A stretch of DNA of 64,000 nucleotides from Melampsora larici-populina 98AG31 (GCF_000204055.1 NW_006768776.1:1611391-1675390), one strand, 5' to 3'; counted from the first letter of the stretch, positions 12,110 to 24,409 are shown. The notes: a model not told the origin generated them from the letters alone. Program-made: numbers and translations.

Positions 12110-13660
12110 CAAGTAGGGGCTCGGTGAATCAGCGCCACCTTCAAGAGAGCCCGAGCACACAATGTATTTCGAGATGATCTCACATCTAAGCTATCATAGA
12201 TGATGAGAACAACTATACCTAGCAAACTTATACAAGAATAAAACAACATCATGGACAAGTAACAACTACACTGAACTGCACGGGGGTTTAGACGGTATCT
12301 GGTGTATGATGAAAGACATTTTGTTTTGTCATAAAACAGGCTTAAATTTTCCTATTTACTTGTAACGCGCTTGCATAAGTCCAAAGGACATTCTAGATTT
12401 CGTAGCCAACAAAATCAAGTTTAATCCATAGAAGGTAGCAGTCAGTGATGAGTTGATATCATTTGTTTGATCACACATGAGTTTAAGAACGTACGTTGAA
12501 GCAGATGCCGGCTTTTGCAAGTATAGGGCTCCGCAACTCTTGTTGCGTTATAACGGTAGCAAACTTTTGGTCAAAAAATGCAGAAAGTAGAGCCCATCGT
12601 GTTCAAAGGTCAGTATGAATCCTCAATATCTTTGTAAGTTGTGACTAAAGTGGACAGTCGAGGTATTTTTGTCTGGGAGTATAAGATGCAAATTGACTCA
12701 ACAGATAGGCCTATCTTTGTTGTCGTCATCTTGATCCATTCCGGCATCGCAATCCCATGATCCCGTCGTGATCACTTTTCCGGTGGAGTCAGCACAGTCA
12801 TAGGCACCTAAGATCATTTTTGAAGAAATTTAGAAAGGTAAGCGGACCATCATCCATCTAAACATCGATTGAAGATGAATAAAAATCTTTCGCACTGGAA
12901 AATTTCCCATCTCCCCTTCCGCACCATTTGCACGAATAAATGAACTTTGCTCCGTCCTTATCTTTTCCACCGCACCCTTTGGTCATGATTGTTTTGGATG
13001 AAAGGTATTTAAAGATTTTCGTCAGTTCACAACATTCCTGAGAATGATCATTGATTGGTTATAAAGAAATGAAAAGTGAAGGACTAAAGGCCAAAGAGAA
13101 ATGTTGGACTAACTGTATTTATTATCAGTCCAATACGATGGTGATGTCCAAAAGGTGTTGCATTCTATAGACTCAGCATTTGCAAAGATGTTCGAGCCGA
13201 GATCTTCTGCTAGCAGAAACACGAGCACAACAAACAAGATAGTCTTTGATTGGTTCAATTTCCAAAACATATTTCACAGAAAGATATCAAGTATTTAAAA
13301 AAGACGTTTGCTCAAATTGATAGAGGATAAGTAGAAAACATCTTAAAGATCAACTAGATCCAGAGATGGTGAGAGCGAAGATTGCGAGATCTTTTATGCT
13401 CCCTAGCAAAAGCAGCCTTTACATGCAAGCCACACATGGAGAGACACATTTGTCAGTTTCTCGGTCCGAATTCACGTTGACAACACCCTGTTGTACATGG
13501 TCAGGCTAATATGTTTTGCAAAGGTAGACCAATTGAAGTTTCATATTGGTCAAGACTCCGCATTTCCCTCAACCCCCATCAGCTTCGTAGCTCTACACTG
13601 TTACGACACTGTAAGTCTCTGTAAGCCCATCCTGCTCCAAATGGGTGAGATTTCTTGTGC
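12110..13660. repeat. Tandem segmental duplication, copy 1
   Basis: Matches 14,110-15,660 in the same orientation, at a spacing of about 2 kb. Similarity is patchy but continuous through the left flank (GCAAGTAGGG, ACATTCTA, CGTAGCCAAC words), the secreted-protein gene and its upstream region (ACACCCTGTTGTAC against ACGCCCTGTTGTAC). Each copy carries one small secreted protein gene on the minus strand. Confidence 0.75.
12698..13270 (-). CDS. Small secreted cysteine-rich protein, paralogue A (candidate effector)
   Basis: Exon 1 (13270-13114) encodes a clear signal peptide with a Leu/Val-rich core (ILFVVLVFLLA), then SIECNTFW. Exon 2 (13037-12896) carries CGGKDKDG, FIYSCKWCGRGDG and further Cys; exon 3 (12807-12698) carries YDCADSTG, SWDCDAG and a terminal PIC. 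Exons 2 and 3 join in phase through a GT-AG intron. The canonical exon 1 to exon 2 splice (GTTAGT...CTCAG) leaves one extra nucleotide and would stop soon after, so the true junction or the gene's integrity is unresolved. Function unknown; size, secretion signal and Cys spacing fit rust candidate effectors. Its paralogue B lies 2 kb away with the same layout. Confidence 0.6.
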
Positions 13661-13961
13661 CAAAAGTTGTGCCAAAACGTGTGGTCGATATCTTGATTCT
13701 TGGCATCCATATGTAAGCCCACGTGGGGACATGTGTACATACAAATGTCATCGACGATGAAGAAGAAATCACATCGCAGATACTTACAGAAAGCTGAAAG
13801 AGCCAATGTTTTTGGTTACGAAAGAAATCAATAGCTTTGTATACATGGACTGTGTTACTGGTAATTGATGATGACATTGGCACTGGATAAGTGAAAGAAC
13901 ATGTGAGCTGTGGGCCTTCCAGTGGAACCCGGCGTCAAGTCACTTTTCCGAAAATTATTAC

Positions 13962-14104
13962 CATGCTCAAGACATCAAAGTAAAAGCTTCACGTAATAAA
14001 GTACTTTGATGATCAGTATTATAATCTCTAACAACCGCAATATTATTTAATACTTTGGTATAATCTAATCCATATCTTTCAAGGACAGACAAGATTCGTT
14101 GTCT
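13962..14104 (-). pseudogene. RAD51 exon fragment
   Basis: About 143 bp that clearly resemble RAD51 exon 2 at 16,632-16,775, in the same orientation. The encoded ERYGLDYTKVLNNIAVV and [12 protein letters not shown] match [17 protein letters not shown] and [12 protein letters not shown] of the complete gene. It is flanked by the two copies of the secreted-protein duplication and lacks both Walker motifs. A non-functional relic. Confidence 0.85.
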
Positions 14105-14109
14105 AAAGG

Positions 14110-15660
14110 CAAGTAGGGCCTCGGTAAATGAACACCGCCTCCAAGAGAGGGAGAAAGGACGATGTATGATAGCAAGCAATGTATTCCAACATGAGGAGCC
14201 CGTATTAAATCTATCCAGAATCAAGAGAACAACTGTAGGTGGCAAGCCTTTTCAAGAATAAATCCGCTTCATGAAAAGGTCACAACTACATTCTCCTATA
14301 CGAGGCTTTACGCGTATCCTGGCGTTTGAAGGATCAAAACAGGCATTTTGTTTGATTATAAAGTGCGCTTACATAAATTCAGAGGACATTCTAATTACCG
14401 TAGCCAACATAATCCGATTTAATCCATGGAAAGTAGTAATCAGTCATCAGTTGCTCAAAGTATTGAAGGTAAACTTACGCTGGTTCAAATGACGGCTTGC
14501 GCAATGGTAGGTATCCTCGAGTCCTTGTGCGTTCTTATGGTAGCAGACTGTTGTTTTCAAAATCCAAAAAGTAGAGCCCATTGTTTTCAAAATATTAGTA
14601 TGTCAAATCAAGATATCTGGGACTGAAGTGAACAGTTGAGGAATCTTTTTCTGAGAGTATTTAGAACATGCAAATCGACTCAACAGATAGGTCTGACTGG
14701 CTGGCTCTCGTAATTTTCATCCTCTCCGGCATCGCAAGGGAATGCTCCCCTTGTGTTAACCCGAGGTGCGTTGCCGGCGGGAACACAGTCTTTGGCACCT
14801 GTGAGAAGTTTGAAGTAACAAAATCAGAAGCGGTCTTTCAACTCATGGTTTGCAAATGAGAAATTTCTTTCGTACTGCATGGTTTGTTATCTCCCCTTCC
14901 GCACCATGAGCACGAATAAATATACTTCTTTCCATCAGGATCTTTTCCACCGCATTCTTCGGTCGTGATTGTTTTGGGACAGAAGGTATTTAAAAATGAA
15001 GTAAGTTCATCATATCTCTGAAGATGATAGATCATGGATCGAAAACGAAGAGATGAAGAACTAAAGGCAGAAGAGAAATGGTGCACTAACTATATCTACC
15101 ATCATCCGAATCCTTTGGTAATTGCCAAAAGGTGTTACATTCTACAGACTGAGCATTGGCGAAGATGTTCGAGCTGAGATCTCCTGCAAGGAGAAACACA
15201 AGCACAAGAAAGAAGATTGGGTTTGATCGATTCATAGCCATATTTCACAGAAACTGGTCAGATATTGGAATCTTGAGTCTATGGAGATCAGGTAAACTCA
15301 GAGAAGGTGAGAACGAAATTGCCGGATTCATCATGCCTCCCTGACAAAGGCAGGCTTTATATGCCATTGCAAGCCACACGCCAAAAGAGGTATCAGCGAA
15401 TTGCAAAAAAAGGACACACTCTGAGTTCGAATACACTTTGAGAACGCCCTGTTGTACGTCGTCCGGCTGATGTGTTGTGCAAGGGTCGATCAAATGGAGT
15501 TTCCACAAAGTCCACAAAATCCAAACTACAATTCAACCAACATCAGAGTCTTCGCATCTACACGTTCGTAGCTCCACTGTTTACAGTTCAAGTCCAATCA
15601 CTTTCACCATAGATCCAAATGGTCTAAATTTCTCATGCCAAAAGGCGTTGCCAATATCTT
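14110..15660. repeat. Tandem segmental duplication, copy 2
   Basis: Partner of 12,110-13,660. Its left edge abuts the RAD51 fragment and its right edge lies about 440 bp from the 3' end of RAD51. Divergence is substantial, so the duplication is not recent. Confidence 0.75.
14680..15241 (-). CDS. Small secreted cysteine-rich protein, paralogue B (candidate effector)
   Basis: Exon 1 (15241-15091) encodes a signal peptide (NPIFFLVLVFLLAGDL) followed by SVECNTFW. Exon 2 (15017-14876, 142 nt as in paralogue A) carries NTFCPKTI, EECGGKDPDG and YSCSWCGRGDNKPC. Exon 3 (14798-14680) carries KDCVPAGN, FPCDAGED and a terminal PIC. Exons 2 and 3 join in phase. The exon 1 to exon 2 junction shows the same one-nucleotide excess as in paralogue A. 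The first ATG (15241) aligns with the paralogue's start; another lies two codons in. Cys residues and the WCGRGD block are the most conserved parts. Function unknown. Confidence 0.6.
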
Positions 15661-16095
15661 GAAATCTGATCTAAAGCCGATATTTTCGGTTGAAAAGGAA
15701 CTATATCTAGCGGACAAACTATCCCAGAATGTGCGCCAACCCACCCATATTGATATGAAGTCAATCTGATCCATATGACCAATCCGACTTTCCTGAAATC
15801 TCATTTGGCTCACTTCTTGTTATCCGTTGACTTAATTGTTTGCACAGAGAATTGCTTAAGTAAATCATGTTTAAGAAAAAAAAGAGTCAATTACTACAAC
15901 ACATTTATTCATACATTTTCTATCCAAACTTCTCACAAAACAAAAACCATAACCAAAGAAACCAAAACGGCGGATTGAAAGCAATAATAAAGATAGAAAA
16001 GAAAAGATCAGATTGGATCAGAAAAAGAATAAGATTCGAATTAATGAGCAGAATACAAAGTGGATTTGGTGTAAGAGACTTGATCAATCAATCAA

Positions 16096-17373
16096 TCAAT
16101 CTTCTTCTGGATCACCTATTCCATTTTGACATAGTGCAATCTTGGTTTCTCCTTCTGGTAAACAAGGTGAATCGATCACTTTCACAATCCGAGTTGTATC
16201 TCTACCTTTCCTAAATTGTAACCTAATCCATAACCCAACAGAAAATGTCAAGAGGGTTAGTGATTTTGAAAAAGTGAATCAACGAAAAAAAAAGTAAAAG
16301 ACAACAAACCGAGTCGTCGAACTATGAGCAATAATGTTACCACCAATAGGAGCTTTACCAAGTCCGGTGGCTGCATCTGGACTTGACATCACTTGATTGG
16401 TAATCACGACGGCTACACCAAATTGTTCAGCTAGACTTAAGAGTGTACGAAGGAATCTAGCTAGATGTGCTTGTCGGTCTGCTAATTCGGCTCTTCCAAC
16501 ATAATCTGTTCGATAGAGTGCAGTAGCAGAATCGATGATCAAAATGGCGAAACTGTATCAAAAGAGTAAAATAGAAAGATGTTGGATTAGAATTCGATTT
16601 TGAGAGATTAGATTTTAAAAGAATTCCTTACCGTGCTTGAGACATTAGAGTAGAAGCTTCACGTAATAAAGTACTTTGATGATCAGTATTATAAGCTCTA
16701 GCCACCGCAATATTATTTAAAACTTCAGTTCCATCTAAACCATATCTTTCAGAAATCGCAAGGATTCGTTCAGGTCTAAAAGTGCCTTCAGTATCAATAA
16801 ACATACATTTTCCTTCACCACCACCCATTTCAACAGGTAATTGACACGTCACTGATAATTGATGACAAAGTTGAGATTTACCGGTTCTAAATTCACCAAA
16901 GAATTCAGTGATCGATTGTGTATCGATCCCACCACCTAAGAGAGCATCTAAATTTTTGGATCCTGTGATGATCCTAACCATTCCGATTCGATGATTATGA
17001 ATCTCAGATGCTGTGGTAAATCCTAATGGTAAAAGTGTATTACAAACAGCTAATAACTTATCGGCTTTTGCTTCTGAAATTCCTTTGATGGCTATTAATG
17101 ATTTTCTGGGTTGATATGCTATAGCTTCTACTGTATCATTTCCAGCTGTGATTAGTTTTTGTATATCTGATGAAGAAAAACCGTGTTCGGCTAATGCTGC
17201 GATCGGGATCGGACCTGAAGCTTGAGCTTGGTTTTGGTCTTCTTCTTCTTCTGCTTGTGGGTTTTGCTAAAGTGATGTGATGAAGAAATGATGATGAGTT
17301 TCAGGTTTGAATACTATTTATATGAAACCAGATGACTTACTGATGGTGAACTTGAAGATTGTTGTAGGGTCAT
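16096..17373 (-). CDS. RAD51: RAD51 recombinase
   Basis: RecA-family ATPase that forms the presynaptic filament for homologous recombination. Exons 17373-17341, 17266-16632, 16552-16310 and 16222-16096 join in phase to 345 residues, the usual RAD51 length. The N-terminal helix-hairpin-helix domain reads [13 protein letters not shown] then [13 protein letters not shown]. Walker A is GEFRTGKS (residues about 135-142) and Walker B is AILIIDSA (Asp about 230). L2-side sequence [17 protein letters not shown] continues across the last intron into [12 protein letters not shown], then [10 protein letters not shown] at the C-terminus. The N-terminal domain and [12 protein letters not shown] favour RAD51 over DMC1. 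A decayed partial copy lies at 13,962-14,104. Diverges from MTU1 across an intergenic gap of about 790 bp. Confidence 0.95.
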
Positions 17374-18160
17374 TATTGATGGGATAGTTTGTCTGGATAT
17401 ATGGTGTTGATAGTGTTAAAGTGTTCGTTTGGTTCTTAATTGAAAGTTTGTTCTCTTCGTTTTCTAAAATTTCCATCCGACCCGGACTGTATAGTTTAGC
17501 TGCTGAGCCTGGAGGACCGTGGTGAAGGACCGTGTTGAGGGACCGTGTTGTTTATGTAAATCATCAGATCAAGAGGTGATCATTTTTGCAACGATGCAGG
17601 GACATGCTGATCGACAATCATAAAATGGTCCAAAAAATTATCGCGCGAAGTGTTGAGAGCACTTTGCATCAGTCATCACAGTCATTGAAAGATTCCTTAA
17701 TGCTGGTGAGGTTCTTTGTAGTTTTTCTGCACGGATTTGTGCTAGGCTTTTCAAAACCCAATGGTTATCAGATGGACATATCTCATTCTCAAGCCCAATG
17801 AGGTGGAATCTGTGAGAGAGGCTTTAGCCTGGATATTCCCTTTTGTTCTCCGTGTAGAGAAAGAGGATGAACTGCCTGAGGAATCAGGATCGATTGGAAG
17901 GTTCGGTTGGATTAAGGAGGGCGATGACTACTCGCGCAGTCACGGAGAGATCACGTGTTTCACCATCAAATCCATTTTATGTTTTGCTTCAGCCTTCAAC
18001 AAAGTTCGATTCAGTCCAATTGGACATCTCGCTCAAATCGAACAGTTCACAAAAAGGAAAAGAAGAAAAGTAAACGAATGGATCAACTCATGAGCTGATC
18101 ACCTCACTCAAATCCGATACCTTATGACCACATCTACGATCCATACCCAACCCAACAAAC
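17374..18160. promoter_or_regulatory. Divergent promoter region RAD51 / MTU1
   Basis: About 790 bp between two divergent starts. It contains repeated GGACCGTG words near 17,510-17,550, close upstream of RAD51. An open frame at 17,761-18,093 (110 residues) has no recognised domain and was not annotated as a gene. Confidence 0.35.
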
Positions 18161-19872
18161 TTGATGGCATTAAATTCATTTATTCAATTAAGCTCCATGA
18201 AGAAGCTGAACCTTTTACCAACCCAAACGATTTCAATAGCCATGTCAGGAGGAGTCGATTCATCAGTTGTAGCCAGTTTGTTAATCAGATCAGGTTATCA
18301 TCATCGATTAAGAGCTATCTTTGTTAAGAATTGGATGGATGATTCTGATGTAAAAGTCAAAGATCAGGGTATTAGATGTCAGTGGAAAAGAGATTGGGAT
18401 GATGTTCAATCGGTTTGTGATCATTTAAAATTACCTTGTCAACTTGTAGGTGATTCTTTTTCTTTTTGAAATGGAGCTTGGAGAAGTTAAACTCATGGTG
18501 CGTGCGGTTTTTTAGATCGATTTATCTAAGGCTTATTGGAATCAAGTTTGGGAACCGTGTTTGAAGATATGGGAATCGGGTGGTAGTGAGTTCAGAACTG
18601 ATTCATCCAATGTATAATTTCCTTCTGAACGATCGATCCACTTTATTAACACCTGTTCTGTCTTCTCTAAGCTCCTAATCCAGATGTGATGTGCAATCGG
18701 TGAAGATTTAAAATCTGATGACTAACTCACTAGAATGGAATCTGATGGATTTGAAAGATTTCATACATACATATGTTTCTTCAAAACCGAATCGAATAGA
18801 CAAATCAAGTTTGGAATCCTAGCCGAGCACTTATTAAAATCAGATCCCCAAACAATCTTAGCCACGGGTAAAAAAAACTTTCTTACCTTTTCATCACTCC
18901 ACCATTTCTTATTATGGTCTTTTTTTAGGACATTATGCTCGATTGAAACATACTCAAGAAGGTACAACAGAATTACATCAAGCCTTTTCAGAAACATCAA
19001 AAGATCAATCATATTATTTATCTACGATTCCTTCTAAGATCTTAAAAAGATGTTTGTTTCCATTAGGTGAGAATGGATTTAATAAAGAATTGGTCAGGAA
19101 GATTGCTAAAGAAGTTAGGTTACCTAATGCTTTGAAAAATGAAAGTATGGGGATTTGTTTGGTTGAACCTAGGATAAAAAGGTTTGAAGAATTTTTAGGT
19201 TAGATTTGTTTTTTTTGGGTTTCGTACAAAATGATTGAAGAGATTTCTTTTTTTAAAGGTACACAGATTGAGGGTAGAAAAGGTGAGATTGTTTTGTTTG
19301 ATGATCAAAAGACTGTCGTAGGAGAACATCGAGGGATTTGGAATTACACTATTGGACAAAGGTGTCGGATCAACAAACCTAATGCTTTTCCACAAAAGCT
19401 GTATGTTGCAAAGAAAGACTTGAAACTCAATCGGGTCTTCGTAGTACCTCACCAGTTCAGTCTCTTTGCTTTATCTTTTACTTGAATATTTTTTTTGGTC
19501 TAACGATGAATTCTACTTGGTAGTGATCATCCAGCATTATATACAAGGAAGATCTTCACCTATGATTTTCAATGGATCAATCCTCCTTCTTTATCTCAAA
19601 CGTCTTTAGAACTATCTGCAAGAGTAAGAACTGGAACCTTAGAACCTATTCCATGTGAAGTGAACTTTTCAAACCCGTAAGTTTTCGAGCTTTTTCTGAT
19701 CATCTCTATAGCTTGGAAAGATGACTCAGGCGGAATGTTTGATTGGGATTGTAGAGTTGATGAAAAGGCTTTGGAGATCGATTTGAAGATCCCTCAACAT
19801 GGGGTTTCGATTGGTCAAGTGATTGTTCTGATGAAAGGTACTCAAGTTTTGGGAGGTGGAACGATTTCGTAA
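18161..19872 (+). CDS. MTU1: Mitochondrial tRNA-specific 2-thiouridylase (MnmA/TrmU family)
   Basis: Catalyses 2-thiolation of the wobble uridine of mitochondrial tRNA Lys, Glu and Gln. The ATP-pyrophosphatase loop SGGVDSS follows a short Lys/Leu/Thr-rich N-terminus that could act as a mitochondrial targeting sequence. Exons that can be placed: 18161-18445, 18516-18585, 18672-18699 (28 nt, encoding TPNPDVMCNR), 18795-18867, then one from 18929. Later blocks read KDQSYYLS, FPLGENGF, ALKNESMGIC (catalytic-Cys region), WNYTIGQR and YVAKKD, in family order. The first catalytic Cys is in the PDVMCNR segment. The last exon ends VLGGGTIS with a TAA. Several exons are tiny, so automated models may split it. 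Confidence 0.9.
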
Positions 19873-20491
19873 ACCGATGATTTCTTTTTCGAATTCTTTT
19901 ACTTTTACAAGTAAGAATGGATCACATGTTTAATAGCATTAGATGTTTGATTGTTTTATGTATTTGTTTGTTTGGTTCTTTGGATAACTAGAGAAATCAT
20001 GTTTGATTTTACATAGCTTGTGATTGTGATTAATTTTCTTTAAAGATGTTTGGGCCGGCCAAAGATTGGTATTCATGAAGATTGATGATGAAAGGGATCT
20101 GCAAAGATGGAGTGAGCTAATAGACTGCTGAGATCTTCAAGAGAAACATATTTGAGGTAAAAAGGGAAAGTGTTCAACATGTTAAGCTTTGTTGTTGTTG
20201 TTGAAGAAGAAGAAAGGAGAATGTGAAGAAAAGTACTAAAAAGAGAAAAGTAGAAAAGAGTTGAATGACAGTTGAGAGCAGTTTCAAATTCAAGTTTGAT
20301 TGACTGTTTTAAAGTTTAATGCAGAAAGCAAACTGTATTATCAGAGACTGTGAAGTTACAGTTGCACAGCCACACTCACACTCACAGTCACTGCCATTCA
20401 GACTAAATTCACCGGTTGTTTACCTTTTCTTCTCTCCAACCAATTCAATACCAACTCATCAATCAAGAAAATCAAAATATCTATCAAGACA

Positions 20492-22666
20492 ATGGCAGAA
20501 ACTAATCAATCAACTCCAAATGATATCGGTCCAGATGGTGAAAAGATTAAAGGTTCATCAACTTTTCATTCTCACAACTACATCTTCATTTCTAATCAAG
20601 ATTTTTTGATTGGACTGTTTTTCCAGATATGTCATTATACGAACTACTAGGTGTTAGAGGTGATGCAACTGATATTGATCTTAAAGTAATCTCAAATCAT
20701 TCTTACACTCATTCTTATCTAGTCTGATTAAAATTTGGGTTCTTTTTTTCTTTTATAGAAAGCTTATCGTAAGGCTGCTATCAAATGGCATCCTGATAAG
20801 TTCAGTTGAAATTTTCTAACCTATTCATCAGAACATATATTCAGAACTAACGGTTTCTAACTCTAATCACTTCATTTCGTAGAAATCCTGGTAATGCAGA
20901 GGCTGAGAAACAATTTGTGTTGATTGGAGAAGCTTATCAGATTCTATCGGATCCTCAGTTAGTCTTTTTCTTCATACCAATCTCCATATTCAAACTCGAG
21001 GGTTCATGTTGAATCTTTTGGGCTTCATTCATCTTAGGGAAAGAGCATATTATAATAAGAATGGTAAACGTGATAATACTAAAGCTGGACAGACGCCACT
21101 TGAAGATCCTGGAAAACTGTTTGAAATGATGTTTGGAGGTCAAAAGTTCAGGGTAAGTTCTTTAGACTGCTTAGAGATCTTGATCCATCAAATCCTTATG
21201 ATTTCTACTTTTCGAACTTCTTTTAAAAAAAGGATTGGATTGGTGAAATTTCATTAGGAAAAGATATTGGCAAAGCATTTGAACATAATACTACAGAAGA
21301 AGAAAGAGAAACTTTAAGAACTCAATGGGCTGCGACCAATGCTAATGGGACCACGCCACAAGATACGATCACACATGATTTAGATTCCTCTACTACTCCT
21401 GCTGAACCATCTGTGAATGCAGAAAGCGATGTGCGTCGTACACCTTCGATTGCAACTGGTACAGGAGGCATCCAACCTTCAGGAGCGAATGCAACGACAG
21501 CCACAACACTTGCTTCTGGATCATCTCAACCTACTACTACGCCACCCACCCCACCGACGCCGGTTGTGAAACCTAGTTTGAAACAAACACCGGAACAGAG
21601 AGCCGAAGCGGAAAAGTATGAACGTCAACGAAAGGAAGATACGGCGAATCGAGTGACAGATTTGACTAAACGACTTTTGGAAAGGATCAGACCGTTTGTG
21701 GATGCTAAGCAACCGGGTGAACCGGGTGATCCGGAAACTGAACGGTTTGCTCAGAGTATTAAAACTGAAGCTGAAGATTTGAAATTGGAGAGTTTTGGAG
21801 TGGAGTTATTGAAATTGATTGGAAGTGTTTATTTTACTAAAGGTACTATTCTTATTTTCATCTTGAAAGACCAAAATCAACTTCTCTCTAAGTCAAATCG
21901 GTTTCTGATTGATGAATTTCTTTTTTTTTGCTTTGTTAAATCAAAGCTACAACATATATTAAATTACATAGATCTAAATCACCTTTTACGAACTTTCTTG
22001 GATTACCATCTTTTTTTGAAAACACTAAACAGAAAGGAAAGATGATCAAAGAAGCTTGGGGAATGTTATCTTCGACTTTAGATGTACAAAGTGCGATGGT
22101 CGATTTAGAGAAAAGACAAGAGAAGGGTGAGTTACCTGAAGATGAAATGGAACAATTGAATAAAGATTTGGTGGGAAAGGTTTGTTCATTTTCTTTCTTG
22201 AGTATTGGGAATTGAAATGAAGGTGTTTGGTTGATTTGATTTTTTGGTTTAGTTGTTGTTGATTTCTTGGAAGGGAACTAGGTTTGAATCTGGTGCTATT
22301 TTGAGACAAGTAGCTGATAATGTACTTTCAAAGGTAAACATCATTCTCTTCTGATCTCTTTGCATTACACACCTTCTATGCGGTTTGGTTCATTGATGAT
22401 CATCACTTGTTACCCTATTTTAGGATTCTCCATCAGTTACTGATCAAGTCTTGATGAACCGAGCTAAAGCTTTAATGATGATTGGAGCCATATTTAAAGC
22501 TGTTGAACCAGATGAGACAGATGAAGAACGAAGAGAGTTGGAAAGGTATGTTGATTTTCTCTTATCAGTTTACAATGCAATCGTCTGATCTTGTTGAGGT
22601 CTTGTGATTTGTAGGTTGGTGGCTGAAGCTGCTACAAAGAAGAAAGATAAGAAAGCAAAGAAATAG
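20492..22666 (+). CDS. J-protein with DnaJ-X C-terminal domain (Caj1/Djp1 type)
   Basis: An Hsp70 co-chaperone; the related yeast proteins Djp1 and Caj1 act in peroxisomal or ER-linked import and folding. The J domain is spread over short exons: MSLYELLGVRGDA, then KAYRKAAIKWHPDK with the essential HPD, then NPGNAEAEKQF and AYQILSDP. Next come a Gly-poor segment DPGKLFEMMFGG, the DWIGEISLGKDIGKAF block, a Pro/Thr-rich linker, a charged coiled-coil-prone stretch, and the DnaJ-X region (SAMVDLEKRQEKGELP, SWKGTRFESGAILRQV). It ends KKKDKKAKK and TAG. Start chosen at the first ATG after a pyrimidine-rich leader. No breaks seen. Confidence 0.88.
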
Positions 22667-23139
22667 AAGATCATTAAAAATAGTTATCTATAACTTGTAG
22701 TAGATTCATTCCTGATTGAAGTTCATGTTTAGATTTTGAAAGAGATAAGAGATCTATATATATATAATATACCTAAAGAGAATTTATATCGGATTTGAAC
22801 ACTTTTGACCTGCTTTCTTTCTTTTTTGATGACCTTCCCTCTTTTTCCGCCTTCCTTTATCTCTTTCTTTTTTATATTTTTCTTTTTTTTTCTCTTCTCT
22901 ATATCACTTTAGTTCATGAGTGCGTGTTTCTGATTTTCTTTTATTCATTTTTCTTTCTTTGATCATTTCAATGAATTTCAAAAACCCTGTATACAAACGT
23001 TGTGAAGATCTTTTTTATATGTTTTGATGATGAATGATGAATGATGATAAGAATGCTTTATAATTGCAACTATTGTTGATCATAATCCTTTACTTTGATT
23101 GAAGCTTAACTTGGGGTTTTCTTTGGATGTAGATATGGT
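22667..23139. other. 3' flank of the J-protein gene
   Basis: AT-rich, with a (TA)n stretch near 22,755 and long T-rich tracts (22,810-22,960). Consistent with 3' UTR and terminator sequence. No gene. Confidence 0.35.
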
Positions 23140-24164
23140 AGGACCCCTGATATGTAGCACCACCAAAGCCCCGTTGTCTTGCTGGAGCCAAACTGCAATT
23201 TTTAGTAGATATGTTTGTTGTGAAACCTGGAGACAAAAAGCCAAATTTTTGGAATTTTTTTCCAAGGTCATTGTGCCCTTGGAGCCAAAACCACCTGTTT
23301 TTTATTCTAAAATTTTATGTGTGTTGTTTCTATGGAGCAACCCCATGTGGTCATACTGGCCAGTCTCAGAGAAAACTGAAGAATCACCTAGACACCCTGT
23401 TTTTAAGCACTTTTACTATCCACAAAGTCACAAGAAATTGCACACCAGCCAAAGCAAATCCTTTGACATGGATACATCACTCTCTAAATGTCCTTGCAAG
23501 CTGTCTGTAAGATAACAAAGAAAAGAAATTCTTTCTATTCACTTTGCCATTTTGGTCTTAAGAAGAATGGAAGTAAACTCCGAGGTACATGTAGTTGGAA
23601 TGCAGAAGTACACTGGGAATTGAATATGTGACAGTGTGATCCAGCCAAATTCACTTGAATTACAAAGAAAAGTCTGAATCCACCACAGTCAATCTGATAT
23701 AAGCTCTTCTTGGTACACATGTTATATAGAGTCATGCAAGGAAAAGATCAGATTTATGAGTTCACTCATACCAATCAGCTCAACTTGTGTGAAACAAAAA
23801 GAAACTTTTGAGCCTTCTGCTTCACATCAACTTGCCAAGAAATAAAGATGAAAACAAGTTTTAATGTATGAAGGTTGTGTACTTTATAAATTTTTGTTTC
23901 TAAAAATGTTCTTTTTTCAACCTTTTTCCTCCATTTCTTTTTGTTTCATCCAAAGAACTTTGAAATGCCCAAATCCAAGCTTCCAATGTTTGTTGTCTCC
24001 CTGGAGCCAAATTAGGCAAAATTTGGGGCATTTTTCCAATGTATGTGGTCAAATTGGAGCCAAAATGTGGTTTTTGGCAAAAGCCAGTGAATCTACTGAG
24101 AGCTAAAAGGGGCAAAAATTGAGTTTTGACACATTGGACCTTTATAGGGACTATCAGGGGTCCT
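23140..24164. mobile_element. Candidate non-coding element with 13-bp inverted ends
   Basis: AGGACCCCTGATA at 23,140-23,152 is exactly inverted at 24,152-24,164. Inside, the word GGAGCCAAA recurs in direct orientation near both ends. Part of the left interior (GTTGTGAAACCTGG followed by AAAGCCAAA) reappears at about 30,090-30,125, so this is a dispersed repeat family. No transposase. No clear target duplication. Confidence 0.4.
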
Positions 24165-24193
24165 GCTTTACATCATTCCTAAGGGCATGTTCA

Positions 24194-24409
24194 CTTAGGG
24201 CACATTCACTTAAGCGATTTCTGGTGAGAAATCACATTCTGCAAAATTTAAAGTGTCCATTTGGTGCTGCATGTTTCATTTTTGAATTAAAGAATTTACA
24301 GAATGTGATTTTTTAATGCAAAAATGACACACACACCACCAAATAGACACTTTAAATTTTGCAGAATGTGATTTCTCACCAGAAATTGCTTAAGTGAATG
24401 TGCCCTAAG
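24194..24409. mobile_element. Foldback element with 73-bp inverted arms
   Basis: The left arm (24,194-24,266) and right arm (24,337-24,409) are inverse copies over 73 bp with two mismatches, separated by 70 bp. Arms begin CTTAGGGCACATTCACTTAA. One mismatch is CG on the left against CA on the right, which fits CpG decay. No coding capacity. The transcript would fold into a long hairpin. Confidence 0.75.

Noticed and set aside
17761..18093. 110-residue open frame between RAD51 and MTU1
   Set aside because: No domain, lies in a divergent promoter region, and no splice or codon signal supports it.
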